DNA from: Aeromonas schubertii
GTDB taxonomy: Bacteria; Pseudomonadota; Gammaproteobacteria; Enterobacterales; Aeromonadaceae
Direction of reading: 5' to 3'
Assembly: GCF_000820105.1 (NCBI RefSeq)
Contig: NZ_CDDB01000041.1
Location: 1 to 64,000 of the forward strand
Length of the DNA: 64,000 bases
Part shown: piece by piece, positions 16,833-26,322 of the stretch
Layout: each line of letters starts with the position of its first letter
How positions within the stretch are numbered: position 1 is the first letter of the stretch
Program-made: the position numbers and the translations under genes
The notes under the pieces: model-generated
Databases searched by the model: none
Told to the model about the DNA's origin: nothing
Seen by the model: only the letters and a program-made list of their open reading frames with translations

Positions 16833-17492
16833 TTACTGTTGCTGGATGACCCAGATCTGGAATGCCTTGCGGGTTTCGGCATCGGCCTTGTTGTACCAGC
16901 TCTGCAGCTGGGTCAGGGCCTCGGGATTGGCCATGGCCTTGGTGGGGGCCACTTGCATCGGTTCACTGCTGGCGGCCATCACGGCGGCAGTAGAGACGGC
17001 GACCGTCTTGGGTTGGTTGAAGGCTTTGCCCATGGCGATCAGCTCCTGCTGATAGTCGCGGGTCAGCTGGAAGCCCTCTTGCTTGGGCATCACGAAGCGC
17101 TCGCTCTCGATACGCTGCCCGGTCACCTTGTCCTTGAGCTGGACGTCTTGCAGCTTAACAAACTGACGTGCTTCACCCTCGTTACGGGGCTTCTTGTAGT
17201 CCAATACGATGTGTTGGCCATCTTTGGACTCGAAGTTCAGCACCAGCGGCTCGGCGGTGATGAAACGGGTCTCGGTACGATTGGAATAGTTGCCCTCAAA
17301 AGAGACAACCAGCTGATGTCTGCCATCTTGCAGCTGATTGTTCTTGCCGTGCTCGAGCAGCTTGGCGCTGACGCTCTGGCCATCGATCAGCTCTACCACA
17401 TAGGGGGCCTGAACATCCAGTTGCGCCGCGGCCACAGCCAGATTACCCCAAGCCAATGCCGCTACGGTTGGCAGCAAAACGGTCAGTTTCAT
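16833..17492 (-). CDS. yccT: DUF2057 family periplasmic protein, YccT-like
   Basis: 219 residues with a signal peptide cleaved near NLAVAA|AQLDV. The mature part has the DUF2057 pattern of beta strands (YVVELIDGQSV, HQLVVSFEGNY, TRFITAEPLVLNF). Start ATG 17492 has GGAG 6 nt upstream. E. coli YccT (CsgI) lowers curli assembly; whether this homologue does so is unknown, as no curli genes are in view. It lies 107 nt downstream of dinG on the same strand. Confidence 0.83.
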   Translation of the reverse strand: MKLTVLLPTVAALAWGNLAVAAAQLDVQAPYVVELIDGQSVSAKLLEHGKNNQLQDGRHQLVVSFEGNYSNRTETRFITAEPLVLNFESKDGQHIVLDYKKPRNEGEARQFVKLQDVQLKDKVTGQRIESERFVMPKQEGFQLTRDYQQELIAMGKAFNQPKTVAVSTAAVMAASSEPMQVAPTKAMANPEALTQLQSWYNKADAETRKAFQIWVIQQQ

Positions 17493-17599
17493 TCTATCTC
17501 CTTGAACCAACGAAGGTTACAAACCTAAACCAAGCGGCATTCTTGCAGGTTTGCTGCTGGGCGGCAAGCCTTGCCCATCTTGGCCTCGCTGCTGAATCC

Positions 17600-19672
17600 T
17601 CACTCAATATTGCGTCTGAAAGGGGGCAGGGCATCGAGCAGCCCCTTGCCGTAGCGCTTGGTCACCAGGCGCCGGTCCAAAACAGTGACGCGTCCGGCAT
17701 CGGCCTCCTTGCGGATCAGCCGGCCACAGGCCTGAATCAGCTTGCGCGAGGCCTCTGGCACCGTTACCTGCAAGAAGGGGTTACCGCCACGTTTCTCAAT
17801 CCATTCGGCGGTGGCCTCCTCGACCGGGGAGTTGGGCACCGCGAAAGGGAGCTTGGTAATGATCAGGTTGGTGAGGTAGTGGCCCGGCAGATCCAGCCCT
17901 TCCGAGAAGCTACCCGTGCCGAGCAGTATGCTGGGGGTACCGGCGTCGCAGCGCTGGCGATGGAGGGTCAGCAGCGCATGGCGCGAGGCTTCTCCTTGCA
18001 CCAGCAGGGTCAATCCCTGACTGCGCAGTCCCTCGGCCACCTCCTTCATCTGGCGGTAGGAGGAGAAGAGCAGCAGGCTGGCCTTCTCACCCTTGATGAG
18101 CCCAGGCAGGCGTTCGATGAGCTCAGGGGTGAAGCCGGGATCGCTCGGCTCGCAGCGCATTTTGGGGATGAACAGCTCGGCTTTTTCGTAATCAAAGGGA
18201 GAGCGCAGGCGCAGATAACGGGTGCCATCATGGGGCTTGAGCCCCGCCTGATGGCGGAAGTAGTCAAAACTCGACAGGGCCGTTAAGGTTGCCGAGACCA
18301 GCACGGCCCCCAGGCACTTGGACCAGAGCCACTCCTCGAGCAGATAACCCACCTCGATGGGGGAGGCGTGGATCATCACATCCCCCCCATCGCTTTGGTA
18401 CAGCCAGCGTGCGAGCGGTGTTTTGCCGGGGGGAACCTCCCGGCTCATCAGCTCCCACAGTTGGTGGAAGTGCTCGAGGCGTTGCAAGAAGAAGCCCGCC
18501 TCGGCGAGCAGAGGCTCGGCCTCCTTGCGCCGGATCTCCCCCTCGCGAAGGGCCTCACTCAGGGCGCCTTGCAACCGATCCAGCGCTCGCAGCGCCTGTT
18601 TGCTCCCCTCCCGCAGGTTAATGGCAAGCAGTGGCAGGGGCTCTGGCAGCTCCCCATCCACGAAACGATGATGCGGTTCGTTGGCAAAGAGCTCCGGGTG
18701 TTGTTTAACCCACTGCTCCACCTCCTTGAGGTCGGGCAAGAGAGAGGCCAACGCATCCTGTAGCTTCATCTGGGGATCGAGCAGACTCTCTTTATTAAGG
18801 CGCCGGGCTATCTTGCCGGCACTCTGGGCAAGCTTCTCCAGGCTCTTGCGGCTGCCGCCCAGGTGGATTGCAGCAGCCCCGTGATCCCGTGCCACCGTGG
18901 GCAGGTGATGCGCCTCATCGAGCACATAGAAACACTCGTCAGGAGGAGGGAGTATGATACCGCCCCCCATGGTGAGGTCCGACAGCAGCAAGGCATGGTT
19001 GACCACCAGCACATCGCTCTCCTCCATCTTGTCCCGGGCACGGTGGAAGGGGCACTGCTGATGGTGGTTCAGGGCCTTGTTACAGGTGTGGCGATCGGCG
19101 GCAATGCGCTCCCAGGCCGTATCGGGGAGTGGCTCGGCCCAGTTATCCCTGTCTCCGTCCCATTTGCCATCCGTGTAGCGATCCCACAGCCGTTTATAAA
19201 GATCTTTATCTTCCTCGCTGGGCCGTGTGGCAGAGAGCTGTTCGAAGGCAAACTCCAGATTGGCCTCTTCGGTCCCCATGGCCGCCTGCTCAAGCAGATG
19301 TTCGCAGCAGTAGCGCTGGCGTCCCTTGACCAGCATGAAACGAAATGGAACGGCACTGTGCTGCAGGAAAAAGGGGAGATCCTTGTGAATAAGCTGCTCT
19401 TGCAGGGCCACGGTGGCGGTGGAGATGATCAGCTTCTTCTGTTGCAGACGTGCGAGCGGGATGGCCCCCTGGGCATAGGAGAGGGATTTACCGATCCCGG
19501 TGCCCGCCTCGGCGACCAGGAGTCGGCGGGACTTCTCGTATTCCCCGCTCAGGGTCTTGGCGATTTCGGCCACCAAGAAGTTTTGCTCACGGCGGGGGAC
19601 GAATCCTGGCAAGGCGTCGGCCAATTGCCGGTAAGTGGTGCGGATGGCCTCTTTGAGACGGGGTGAAAGCAT
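17600..19672 (-). CDS. dinG: ATP-dependent DNA helicase DinG
   Basis: 690-residue XPD-like 5'-3' helicase. Walker A AGTGIGKS at ~51-58, the Fe-S cluster cysteines within QRYCCEHLL and the TCNKALNHHQQC segment (~105-200), DEAH box VLDEAHHLP (~235), and the helicase motif VI QACGRLIR (~645). DinG unwinds R-loops and D-loops and helps replication forks pass transcribed genes. I chose the ATG at 19672, which fits the E. coli N-terminus; the longer frame adds 18 unconserved residues. Confidence 0.93.
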   Translation of the reverse strand: MLSPRLKEAIRTTYRQLADALPGFVPRREQNFLVAEIAKTLSGEYEKSRRLLVAEAGTGIGKSLSYAQGAIPLARLQQKKLIISTATVALQEQLIHKDLPFFLQHSAVPFRFMLVKGRQRYCCEHLLEQAAMGTEEANLEFAFEQLSATRPSEEDKDLYKRLWDRYTDGKWDGDRDNWAEPLPDTAWERIAADRHTCNKALNHHQQCPFHRARDKMEESDVLVVNHALLLSDLTMGGGIILPPPDECFYVLDEAHHLPTVARDHGAAAIHLGGSRKSLEKLAQSAGKIARRLNKESLLDPQMKLQDALASLLPDLKEVEQWVKQHPELFANEPHHRFVDGELPEPLPLLAINLREGSKQALRALDRLQGALSEALREGEIRRKEAEPLLAEAGFFLQRLEHFHQLWELMSREVPPGKTPLARWLYQSDGGDVMIHASPIEVGYLLEEWLWSKCLGAVLVSATLTALSSFDYFRHQAGLKPHDGTRYLRLRSPFDYEKAELFIPKMRCEPSDPGFTPELIERLPGLIKGEKASLLLFSSYRQMKEVAEGLRSQGLTLLVQGEASRHALLTLHRQRCDAGTPSILLGTGSFSEGLDLPGHYLTNLIITKLPFAVPNSPVEEATAEWIEKRGGNPFLQVTVPEASRKLIQACGRLIRKEADAGRVTVLDRRLVTKRYGKGLLDALPPFRRNIE

Positions 19673-19956
19673 GGGACAAAGTGCCGAGTTTGTAACTGGG
19701 TGACACAGAATAGCGAATGAGGGCACGCCAGTGCGAGCGTCGGGAGAGGAATAAAGGGGAATTTGTCGGGGGAGGGCGCGCGATTAAATTGCGCTGTTGT
19801 GGGGAGGAAGGACGCAATTGTGTGCGCCTTGGTGGCGGTATGACCAGTGATAATCTCTAAAAACGTTTTCCAGTTGTTATCGGGAAGATAATGGGATCCT
19901 GGTCACGTTTTGATATGCCGGACCATCGACCCGGTAAAAAGTTCCCGGTTTTTTTA

Positions 19957-19985
19957 TTGCGGATTACAAACCCCGGTGCTAGTCT
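19957..19985 (+). promoter_or_regulatory. tentative porin promoter
   Basis: TTGCGG, exactly 17 nt, TAGTCT. Only half the bases match consensus at each box, but the spacing is right and it predicts a start near 19992 and a 77-nt leader that contains the sRNA-complementary blocks. Confidence 0.4.
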
Positions 19986-20014
19986 CGCCAGCATAGTGAC
20001 GCAGAGAACGTCGC

Positions 20015-20058
20015 TAACACAGGGAATAACAAAGACTTAGTGTTTAATTACAGTAGGC
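20015..20058 (+). promoter_or_regulatory. predicted sRNA-binding region in the porin 5' leader
   Basis: Bases 20015-20026 (TAACACAGGGAA) are perfectly complementary to the loop of the minus-strand RNA at 45471-45531. Bases 20031-20058 are complementary to its 5' end: seven perfect pairs, then 19 aligned positions with two G-U pairs, one mismatch and two single-base bulges. The paired region ends 10 nt before the porin ATG, so pairing would block ribosome loading. Confidence 0.65.
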
Positions 20059-20068
20059 ATTGGAAACT

Positions 20069-21136
20069 ATGAAAAAGACAATTCTGGCTATCGCCATCCC
20101 GGCTCTGTTCGCCTCCGCTGCTAACGCTGCCGTAGTGTATGACAAAGACGGTACTACCTTCGACATCTACGGCCGTGTTCAGGCCAACTACTATGCTGAT
20201 AGTGACAACCCTAACGATATCACTGCTGCACACAAAGGTGATGCTGAGTTGATTGGGTCTTCCCGTCTGGGTTGGTCCGGCAAGGTTGCTCTGGATAGCA
20301 TCTGGTCTGCCATTGCCAAGACCGAGTGGCAAGTTTCTGCCGAAAACTCTGACAACAAGTTCAACTCTCGCCACATCTACGTCGGTTTCGATGGCTCCCA
20401 GTACGGTAAGATCATCTTCGGTCAGACCGATACAGCTTTTTACGATGTAATGGAAGCTACCGATATTTTCAATGAGTGGGGAAGTTACGGTAACTTCTAT
20501 GACGGTCGCCAGGAAGGTCAGGTTGTCTATTCCAACCAGATCGGTGGCTTCAAGGGCAAGCTCTCCTATCAGACCAACGACGACGTCGCTGTGAAGGTTA
20601 CTGATGCTGGCCAGTCTGTCAAAGAAACAGCCATCTTCGGCAAAGATGTTAAACGTAACTATGGTTATGCCGCCGCTGCCGGTTACGACTTTGACTTCGG
20701 TCTGGGCTTCAACGCTGGTTACGCCTACTCCGACTTCGAAAATAAAAACAACACAAATATCAACGGTGATAAGAAAGAGTGGGCACTGGGTGCACACTAC
20801 GCCATCGGTGGCTTCTACTTCGCCGGTGTATACACTCAGGGTGACCTGAACTACACCAAGAACGCTGCCGGTGCCGACAAGGACAAGGGCCGCGGCTACG
20901 AGCTGGCTGCCTCCTACAATGTAGACGCTTGGACCTTCCTGGCCGGTTACAACTTCAAAGAGAGCAAGCTGGGCTCCAATCTGAATGGTTCCGAGTACAA
21001 GGATCTGGTCGACGAGACCCTGTTGGGTGTTCAGTATAGCTTCACTCCGAAGCTGAAGGCTTACACCGAGTACAAGATCCAGGGTATCGAGAAGCTGGAC
21101 GACGAGTGGACCGTCGCTCTGCAGTACAACTTCTAA
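20069..21136 (+). CDS. general outer-membrane porin (OmpC/Omp38-like)
   Basis: 355-residue trimeric-type porin with a signal peptide (MKKTILAIAIPALFASAANA) and a mature protein beginning AVVYDKDG. It shows alternating beta-strand composition and ends in aromatic Phe (QYNF), the signal for BAM insertion. It allows diffusion of small hydrophilic solutes. I use the ATG at 20069; a TTG nine bases upstream opens the frame but is not needed. A ~340-bp upstream region and a leader complementary to a predicted sigma-E sRNA point to strong regulation. Terminator follows. Confidence 0.94.
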   Translation: MKKTILAIAIPALFASAANAAVVYDKDGTTFDIYGRVQANYYADSDNPNDITAAHKGDAELIGSSRLGWSGKVALDSIWSAIAKTEWQVSAENSDNKFNSRHIYVGFDGSQYGKIIFGQTDTAFYDVMEATDIFNEWGSYGNFYDGRQEGQVVYSNQIGGFKGKLSYQTNDDVAVKVTDAGQSVKETAIFGKDVKRNYGYAAAAGYDFDFGLGFNAGYAYSDFENKNNTNINGDKKEWALGAHYAIGGFYFAGVYTQGDLNYTKNAAGADKDKGRGYELAASYNVDAWTFLAGYNFKESKLGSNLNGSEYKDLVDETLLGVQYSFTPKLKAYTEYKIQGIEKLDDEWTVALQYNF

Positions 21137-21160
21137 TCGAAGCTGTCTAGACGATATCGA

Positions 21161-21186
21161 AACCGGGGCGATGCCCCGGTTTTTCT
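21161..21186 (+). terminator. intrinsic terminator of the porin gene
   Basis: AACCGGGGC-GAT-GCCCCGGTT followed by TTTTC. Confidence 0.92.
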
Positions 21187-21521
21187 TTTTCGCGCTGGTT
21201 TTATTCTCCCCGTTTTCTTATCGACTGGATAAGCTGGGCCGCCCTACCGGGAGTCTGTCCCTAATCAACCAAGCGGGGTTGCCTCTCTGGCAGCCTGATA
21301 ACGCCAACGCCAACGCCAACGCCAAACGTCAAGCTTGATCATCTTAAATAAGGCGCCAAGTAACCAGATGAGCGGCCCAAGAGGCATGGATAGTGTCGTT
21401 ACCGGGAATGGCTGTTGGAAAAGATGCCGGCATTTTCCATGCCGAATGGGTGGTGAATGACAGTGTAAGGGTTCACCTGCCAGGCCTGCCGGCAGGTGTG
21501 GTGGCAGGTTGAATGGGGGGA
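21187..21521. other. intergenic stretch with a hexamer tandem repeat
   Basis: Contains four tandem AACGCC units (21300-21323). Otherwise no gene or clear signal; an open frame on the minus strand here has no recognisable features. Confidence 0.6.
21300..21323. repeat. (AACGCC)4 microsatellite
   Basis: Four perfect hexamer copies followed by AA, in noncoding DNA between the porin terminator and the 3' end of the HD-GYP gene. Such tracts can vary in copy number by slippage; it is outside any obvious promoter. Confidence 0.8.
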
Positions 21522-23051
21522 TTATTCGCCCATATAGGTGTCGCGGTATTGATCCCGAATGGCCAGAAAGCGATCCATATTGTCCAGCATCAGATCGACC
21601 AGCTGGGGATCGAAGTGCCTGCCGCGTTCCTCTGCGATAAGAGCCAGCACTTTGTCCAGCGGCCATGCCTTCTTGTAGCACCGGTCAGATCCCAGCGCGT
21701 CAAAGACGTCGGCAAGGGCGACAATACGCCCTTCGAGTGGAATTGCGTCAGCCTTCAAACCCTTGGGATAGCCCGAGCCATCCCACTTCTCATGGTGGCT
21801 GCCGGCAATGGTGGCGCCAATCTGGAAGAGCTCAAGCTGGCTGCCAGAGAGCATGTCATGGCCCAACTGGGCATGGGTCTTCATGATTTCCCACTCTTCC
21901 GGTGTGAGCTTGCCCGGTTTGTGGAGAATGGAGTCCGGGATCCCTACCTTACCGATATCGTGCAGGGGAGAGGCCCGTTTAAACATCTCACAGCGCTCTT
22001 CCTCCATCTCCAGCAGGTGGCAGAAGAGCTCCGTATAGAGAGCGACACGCTTCACATGCAGGCCGGACTCTTTTGAGCGTGTTTCGACCAATTCGCCAAT
22101 CCGATAGATGATCTCTCTCTGATTATCGGCAATGACCTCATTGAGACGAATATTCTCGAGAGCGACCACGATACTCTCGGTGAAGAGGCTGAGCAGATTG
22201 GTATCGAGTTCACTCAGGTGCTGGCTGCCTTCGATATGAAACAGCAGGTGGTGACGGCTGTTCTTGCAGTAAAGTACCAGCTCCTCTTTCTCATAAATAT
22301 TGCTTTGTGAACGCATGGCTTGCTGCACGATAGCGGGGGCCTGAGCAATTTCCAGCGAGGAGACGGTCGGTTCAATCGATTGGAGCAGCTGGTTGTCGTG
22401 CACCTCATAGGCATGCTGCTTGGCATCGTAGAGGGCTGAGTCTTCGAGATTGAGAAGGGCGGTCAGTTGCTCGCGTGCACCATCGATAAAGTTACGCAGG
22501 GCTCGTTTTCCGAAGATACCCCGTGAGGCTTCGATCACCTTCTGCAGACCACGGCGGTTACGATCCAGGGTTCGGATATCCCGGTATGAACGCAGACTGG
22601 CCCGAAGCAGGGTGCGAAGCTTTTGCGAGGTGAGTTCGGTCTTGTCCTTGTAATCGTTGATATCAAAATTGGCCACCACATCATCTTCCGGTGCCTGACC
22701 CGGTTGTCCGGTTCTTAGCACGATACGGACCATGCCATTTTGGATCTCTTCACGCACATAGCGAACGACATCAAGACCTGCGTTATCGGTCTCCATGACC
22801 ACATCAAGCAGCAACAGGGCAACATCGTCCTGCTGTGCCAGCATCGACTTGGCCTCTTTTGCGCTATAGGCATGAAGCAGCTCGAGCCCTTTCCCGTCGA
22901 ACTCAAACTGAGACAATGTGATACGAGTGACCCGATGAACCTCGGGCTCATCGTCCACTATCATCACCTTCCATCGCCGCTTTTGCTCTGCTACGGGGGA
23001 GGCGTCATCTTCGATAATCAGGATATCGTCATCCATAGGCTTATCCTGCAT
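21522..23051 (-). CDS. HD-GYP response regulator, predicted c-di-GMP phosphodiesterase
   Basis: 509 residues. N-terminal receiver domain (~30-150) with VMIVDDEPE, phospho-acceptor Asp in LLLLDVVME, and the conserved Lys in DYKDKTEL. A middle DUF3369-type region (~150-310). A C-terminal HD-GYP domain (~320-500) with HDIGK and HHEKWDGSGYP, so the metal ligands and GYP motif needed for c-di-GMP hydrolysis are intact. Start ATG 23051 has AAGGGA just upstream. It is divergent from a chemoreceptor gene; no cognate kinase is adjacent. Likely lowers c-di-GMP in response to phosphorylation, favouring motility. Confidence 0.9.
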   Translation of the reverse strand: MQDKPMDDDILIIEDDASPVAEQKRRWKVMIVDDEPEVHRVTRITLSQFEFDGKGLELLHAYSAKEAKSMLAQQDDVALLLLDVVMETDNAGLDVVRYVREEIQNGMVRIVLRTGQPGQAPEDDVVANFDINDYKDKTELTSQKLRTLLRASLRSYRDIRTLDRNRRGLQKVIEASRGIFGKRALRNFIDGAREQLTALLNLEDSALYDAKQHAYEVHDNQLLQSIEPTVSSLEIAQAPAIVQQAMRSQSNIYEKEELVLYCKNSRHHLLFHIEGSQHLSELDTNLLSLFTESIVVALENIRLNEVIADNQREIIYRIGELVETRSKESGLHVKRVALYTELFCHLLEMEEERCEMFKRASPLHDIGKVGIPDSILHKPGKLTPEEWEIMKTHAQLGHDMLSGSQLELFQIGATIAGSHHEKWDGSGYPKGLKADAIPLEGRIVALADVFDALGSDRCYKKAWPLDKVLALIAEERGRHFDPQLVDLMLDNMDRFLAIRDQYRDTYMGE

Positions 23052-23328
23052 GGTCCCTTGGCAATCCCATTTTCCCAATCTTAGGAAACTTATCTGAAAA
23101 TAAAAATGGTGTAGATACGACAAGAGTGCAAAACGGGAGCGAGAGCAACTTGTTAGCCCGACGCTGCTTATATCCTGACCAAGGATCCTGAGAAGAGCAT
23201 AGACCCTTGGCTGTGCACAAACGTGCCAAAGGTACAGATTGGCAGTGATAAGCCAGTGACGACTATGCTCACTGTGAATCCCTTGGATGATATGTCGCTG
23301 TGTATAAGGAACAACAAGGAAGGTTGCA

Positions 23329-24996
23329 ATGACACTGAAACAGAAGATCTTGCTGCTAGGTGCGCTGCCCGTGCTGCTGATGGCGGCAGCTATCAATCTT
23401 AGCAACTACATGATTGCCAAGAGTGATCTCGAGAGCGAGCTATCCCGTAATCGGGAGCAGGCCATCAAGGAGCGCAAGGCCCTGCTGGGTAGCTATATCA
23501 TGCTGGCCCAGACCTCGATCGCCAAGACGCTGGCTCAACCAGACTCTCCAGAAAATCGCGAGCAGGTGAAAGACATCTTGCGAGCCCTGCGTTACAGCAG
23601 TGATGGCTACTTCTTTGTCTTCGACTTTAACGGTATGCAGGTGATGCATGCGGCTACCCCGGCACTGGAGGGAAAAAACCGCTGGCAGGACAAGGATGCG
23701 CAAGGGAAGCTGCTGATCCAGGACATCGTCAAGTCAGCGCGTGAGCGAGACGGGTTTACCGAGTACTGGACCAACAAACCCTCTATTGGCCGTGATGCCC
23801 CCAAGCTCTCCTATAACGTGGTCATCGACAAGTTCCAGTGGGTACTGGGTACCGGTTTCTACATCGATGATATCGATAATGAACTGGCGGCGCTGCGTAC
23901 CTTGCGTGAGGAGGCGCTTTACAGCTCAATGGGAAGCAATGTGCTGTTAACCCTGCTGGTGTTGGCGGTCGCCCTGGGGGCAACCCTGGCGATTGGTAAC
24001 CGTGTTGCCAAGCCTCTTGCCGATGCGGTGAGTGCCCTCAACGATATTGCCGCAGGAGAAGGGGACCTGACCCAGAGGCTGAGAGTACAGAGCAATGATG
24101 AGGTGGGGCAGTTGGCCAGCGCCTTTAACCGCTTCGTCGAGCGGATACAGAATGTGGTGAGCCAGGTAGGGCGAACCAGCAATGAGCTGTTTGTGTCTGT
24201 GGAGCGACTGCGCGATCTCAGTGAGCGCAGTGATCATCAGATGCAAGGCCACAGCCGCGAGACGGATCAGGTTGTCACCGCCGTCACCGAGATGAGTTCA
24301 ACGGCTCAGGAGGTCGCCTCCAGCGCATCGAATGCAGCATCAGCGACCTCGGATGCGGCTCGAGAATCCGATGAGGCGCGTAGTGTGGTCGATACGGCGA
24401 TCTCCAGCATCAACCGGTTGGTGAGTGAGGTTCATTCGGCCTCCTCTGTCATCGAGCAGCTTGCTCATGAGACAGGCAAAATCGAGTCTGTGGTGGAGGT
24501 GATTCGCGGGATTGCCGAGCAGACCAACCTGCTGGCACTCAATGCAGCCATCGAGGCGGCTCGTGCCGGCGAACAGGGCCGGGGTTTTGCCGTGGTTGCC
24601 GACGAGGTTCGTTCTCTGGCCGGGCGCACTCAACAGAGTACCAAAGAGATCAACGAGATGTTGCAGCGGCTGCAAAGTGGTGTACGGCAGGCGGTGGACG
24701 TCATGGGCGCCAGTGAATCCCGCAGTCAGGAGACGGTGGCCGAGGCCGCACGCATCGCCGCCTCGCTCGATACCATGGTCAGTGCGGTCTCCACCATTAA
24801 TGACATGAACCTGCAGATCGCCGCGGCCGCAGAGGAGCAAAATGCCGTTTCCGAGGAGATCAACCGCAATCTGGTGGCCATACAGCAGATCGTCGGAGAG
24901 TTGAGCGAGGTGGCGCGAGACACCCATAGAACGACCCAGGATCTTGCCCAAAATGGGGACGAGCTCAAGGGACTGGTCGGTCAGTTTCGTTATTGA
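23329..24996 (+). CDS. methyl-accepting chemotaxis protein with single Cache sensor
   Basis: 555 residues: TM helix 1 (~7-28), periplasmic single-Cache (sCache_2) domain with YFFVFDFNGMQVMHA and WVLGTGFYIDDID, TM helix 2 (~200-222), HAMP (~223-275), and a cytoplasmic signalling domain whose hairpin tip reads EQTNLLALNAAIEAARAGE. Start ATG 23329 has AAGGAAGG upstream. There is no C-terminal NWETF pentapeptide for CheR. The ligand is unknown; sCache_2 receptors often bind small organic acids. Confidence 0.93.
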   Translation: MTLKQKILLLGALPVLLMAAAINLSNYMIAKSDLESELSRNREQAIKERKALLGSYIMLAQTSIAKTLAQPDSPENREQVKDILRALRYSSDGYFFVFDFNGMQVMHAATPALEGKNRWQDKDAQGKLLIQDIVKSARERDGFTEYWTNKPSIGRDAPKLSYNVVIDKFQWVLGTGFYIDDIDNELAALRTLREEALYSSMGSNVLLTLLVLAVALGATLAIGNRVAKPLADAVSALNDIAAGEGDLTQRLRVQSNDEVGQLASAFNRFVERIQNVVSQVGRTSNELFVSVERLRDLSERSDHQMQGHSRETDQVVTAVTEMSSTAQEVASSASNAASATSDAARESDEARSVVDTAISSINRLVSEVHSASSVIEQLAHETGKIESVVEVIRGIAEQTNLLALNAAIEAARAGEQGRGFAVVADEVRSLAGRTQQSTKEINEMLQRLQSGVRQAVDVMGASESRSQETVAEAARIAASLDTMVSAVSTINDMNLQIAAAAEEQNAVSEEINRNLVAIQQIVGELSEVARDTHRTTQDLAQNGDELKGLVGQFRY

Positions 24997-25001
24997 TGTT
25001 G

Positions 25002-25033
25002 ACAGGCAGCCGGCCTCGGGGCCGGTTGCCTGT
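25002..25033 (+). terminator. strong hairpin after the chemoreceptor gene
   Basis: ACAGGCAGCCGGCC / GGCCGGTTGCCTGT, 14 pairs with one G-U and a 4-nt loop, 5 nt past the stop. The U-run is poor (TGGGTAAC follows), so it may be an mRNA-stabilising hairpin rather than a terminator. Confidence 0.5.
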
Positions 25034-25095
25034 TGGGTAACGTGGCATAATGTGGGACAATTTGCCCCTGTGTCCTATTCACTTCTCCCCGGCTC

Positions 25096-26322
25096 ATGAA
25101 CGACTTGGTCAAAGGCAGCATCGATCTCATCCGTCAGCTCAACTATGGTCTGGTCTATGCCAGCCTGGAAGAGCACACCGAGCTGTCACGCACCGACCTC
25201 TCCAGATTGACGGGACTCTCTCCGGCCAGTATCACCAAGATCACCCGAGAGCTGCTCGATAACGAGCTGGTGGTGCCTTGCGGTGAAACCAGTGTCGGCA
25301 GGGGGCGACGTCAGACGCTTTTGCGGATTAATGAGCGTCGTTACCAGTTTCTCTCCATGCGCTTGGGTCGTGGTTATGTGGACATGGCCCTGTTCGATCT
25401 CTCCGGCCGCTCCTTGTCACGACACCGTCATCAGTTTAGCCAGGACGAACGTGAAGAGCTGCTTGCCAGCCTTATCGCCGCCATTCGTCGTTTTCTGCCC
25501 GCCAAGGGGGTTCGCCTGGCCTGCATTGCCCTCTGTCTTCCGGGCCAGGTCGAGCGCCACACGGGACGAGTCCGCCACTTCCCCTATTACGATCTGCGCA
25601 ACTGGCCCCTGGGCCCTACGCTGGAAGAGGCGTTTGGTGTGCCGGTCTTGGTCAGCGCCGATGTGCGCACCTGGATCCAGGCCGAGCGTGAGTGGGGAGC
25701 GGCCAAAGATTGTGCCGATGCGGTGCTGGTGTTTGTCCACAATGACATCGGTGTCGGCATGGTGGTCAATGGCCAGTTGATCGAGAGCGAGAATGCCATG
25801 CTCGGTGATCTCAGCCATCTGCAACTGGAGCCTTATGGACAACGCTGCTACTGCGGGGGCTTTGGTTGTGCTTGTACGCTGGTCACCAATCAGGCGCTCG
25901 AGTCCCAGTATCGTGATCTCAGAGTTCGCATGGGGGAGATGGATCTTCCCGAGCAAGTGACCATACGCGAGCTGTGCGAGCTTGCCCTCGAAGGCAACAG
26001 TCTGTGCCAGCAGATATTGCAACAGGCTGCCAGTCGTCTGGCCAGGGTGCTTGCCAACCTGATTTGCCTGCTTAACCCGGGCAAGTTGTTGCTGGGGGGA
26101 GAGCTGGCGCGTGCCGACCGCCTGCTCTTTCCCATGCTTCACCAGTCGTTGGCGAGCCAGTTACCCGGAGAGTATCTGGTGCGTTTGCAGATCGAGTCGA
26201 CCCGTTTCTACGAAGATCCTACCAAGCCCACCTCGATTCAGGTGCACAAGGCATTACGTGACGGCAGTCTGCTGCTGGGGTTGCTGCGCGGTCATGATGA
26301 AGAGGGGATCATTCGGGGTTAA
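25096..26322 (+). CDS. ROK-family transcriptional repressor, Mlc/NagC-like
   Basis: 408 residues. N-terminal winged helix (~10-75, LSRTDLSRLTGLSPASITKITREL) and a ROK sugar-kinase-like fold. The zinc-binding cysteine motif CYCGGFGCAC lies at ~254. The kinase active site is partial, as usual for ROK repressors. The organisation fits Mlc, which represses PTS glucose-uptake genes and is sequestered by EIIBC(Glc), or NagC; I cannot separate them, though the HTH is nearer Mlc. It converges with amrS, overlapping its 3' end by 14 bp. Confidence 0.85.
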   Translation: MNDLVKGSIDLIRQLNYGLVYASLEEHTELSRTDLSRLTGLSPASITKITRELLDNELVVPCGETSVGRGRRQTLLRINERRYQFLSMRLGRGYVDMALFDLSGRSLSRHRHQFSQDEREELLASLIAAIRRFLPAKGVRLACIALCLPGQVERHTGRVRHFPYYDLRNWPLGPTLEEAFGVPVLVSADVRTWIQAEREWGAAKDCADAVLVFVHNDIGVGMVVNGQLIESENAMLGDLSHLQLEPYGQRCYCGGFGCACTLVTNQALESQYRDLRVRMGEMDLPEQVTIRELCELALEGNSLCQQILQQAASRLARVLANLICLLNPGKLLLGGELARADRLLFPMLHQSLASQLPGEYLVRLQIESTRFYEDPTKPTSIQVHKALRDGSLLLGLLRGHDEEGIIRG

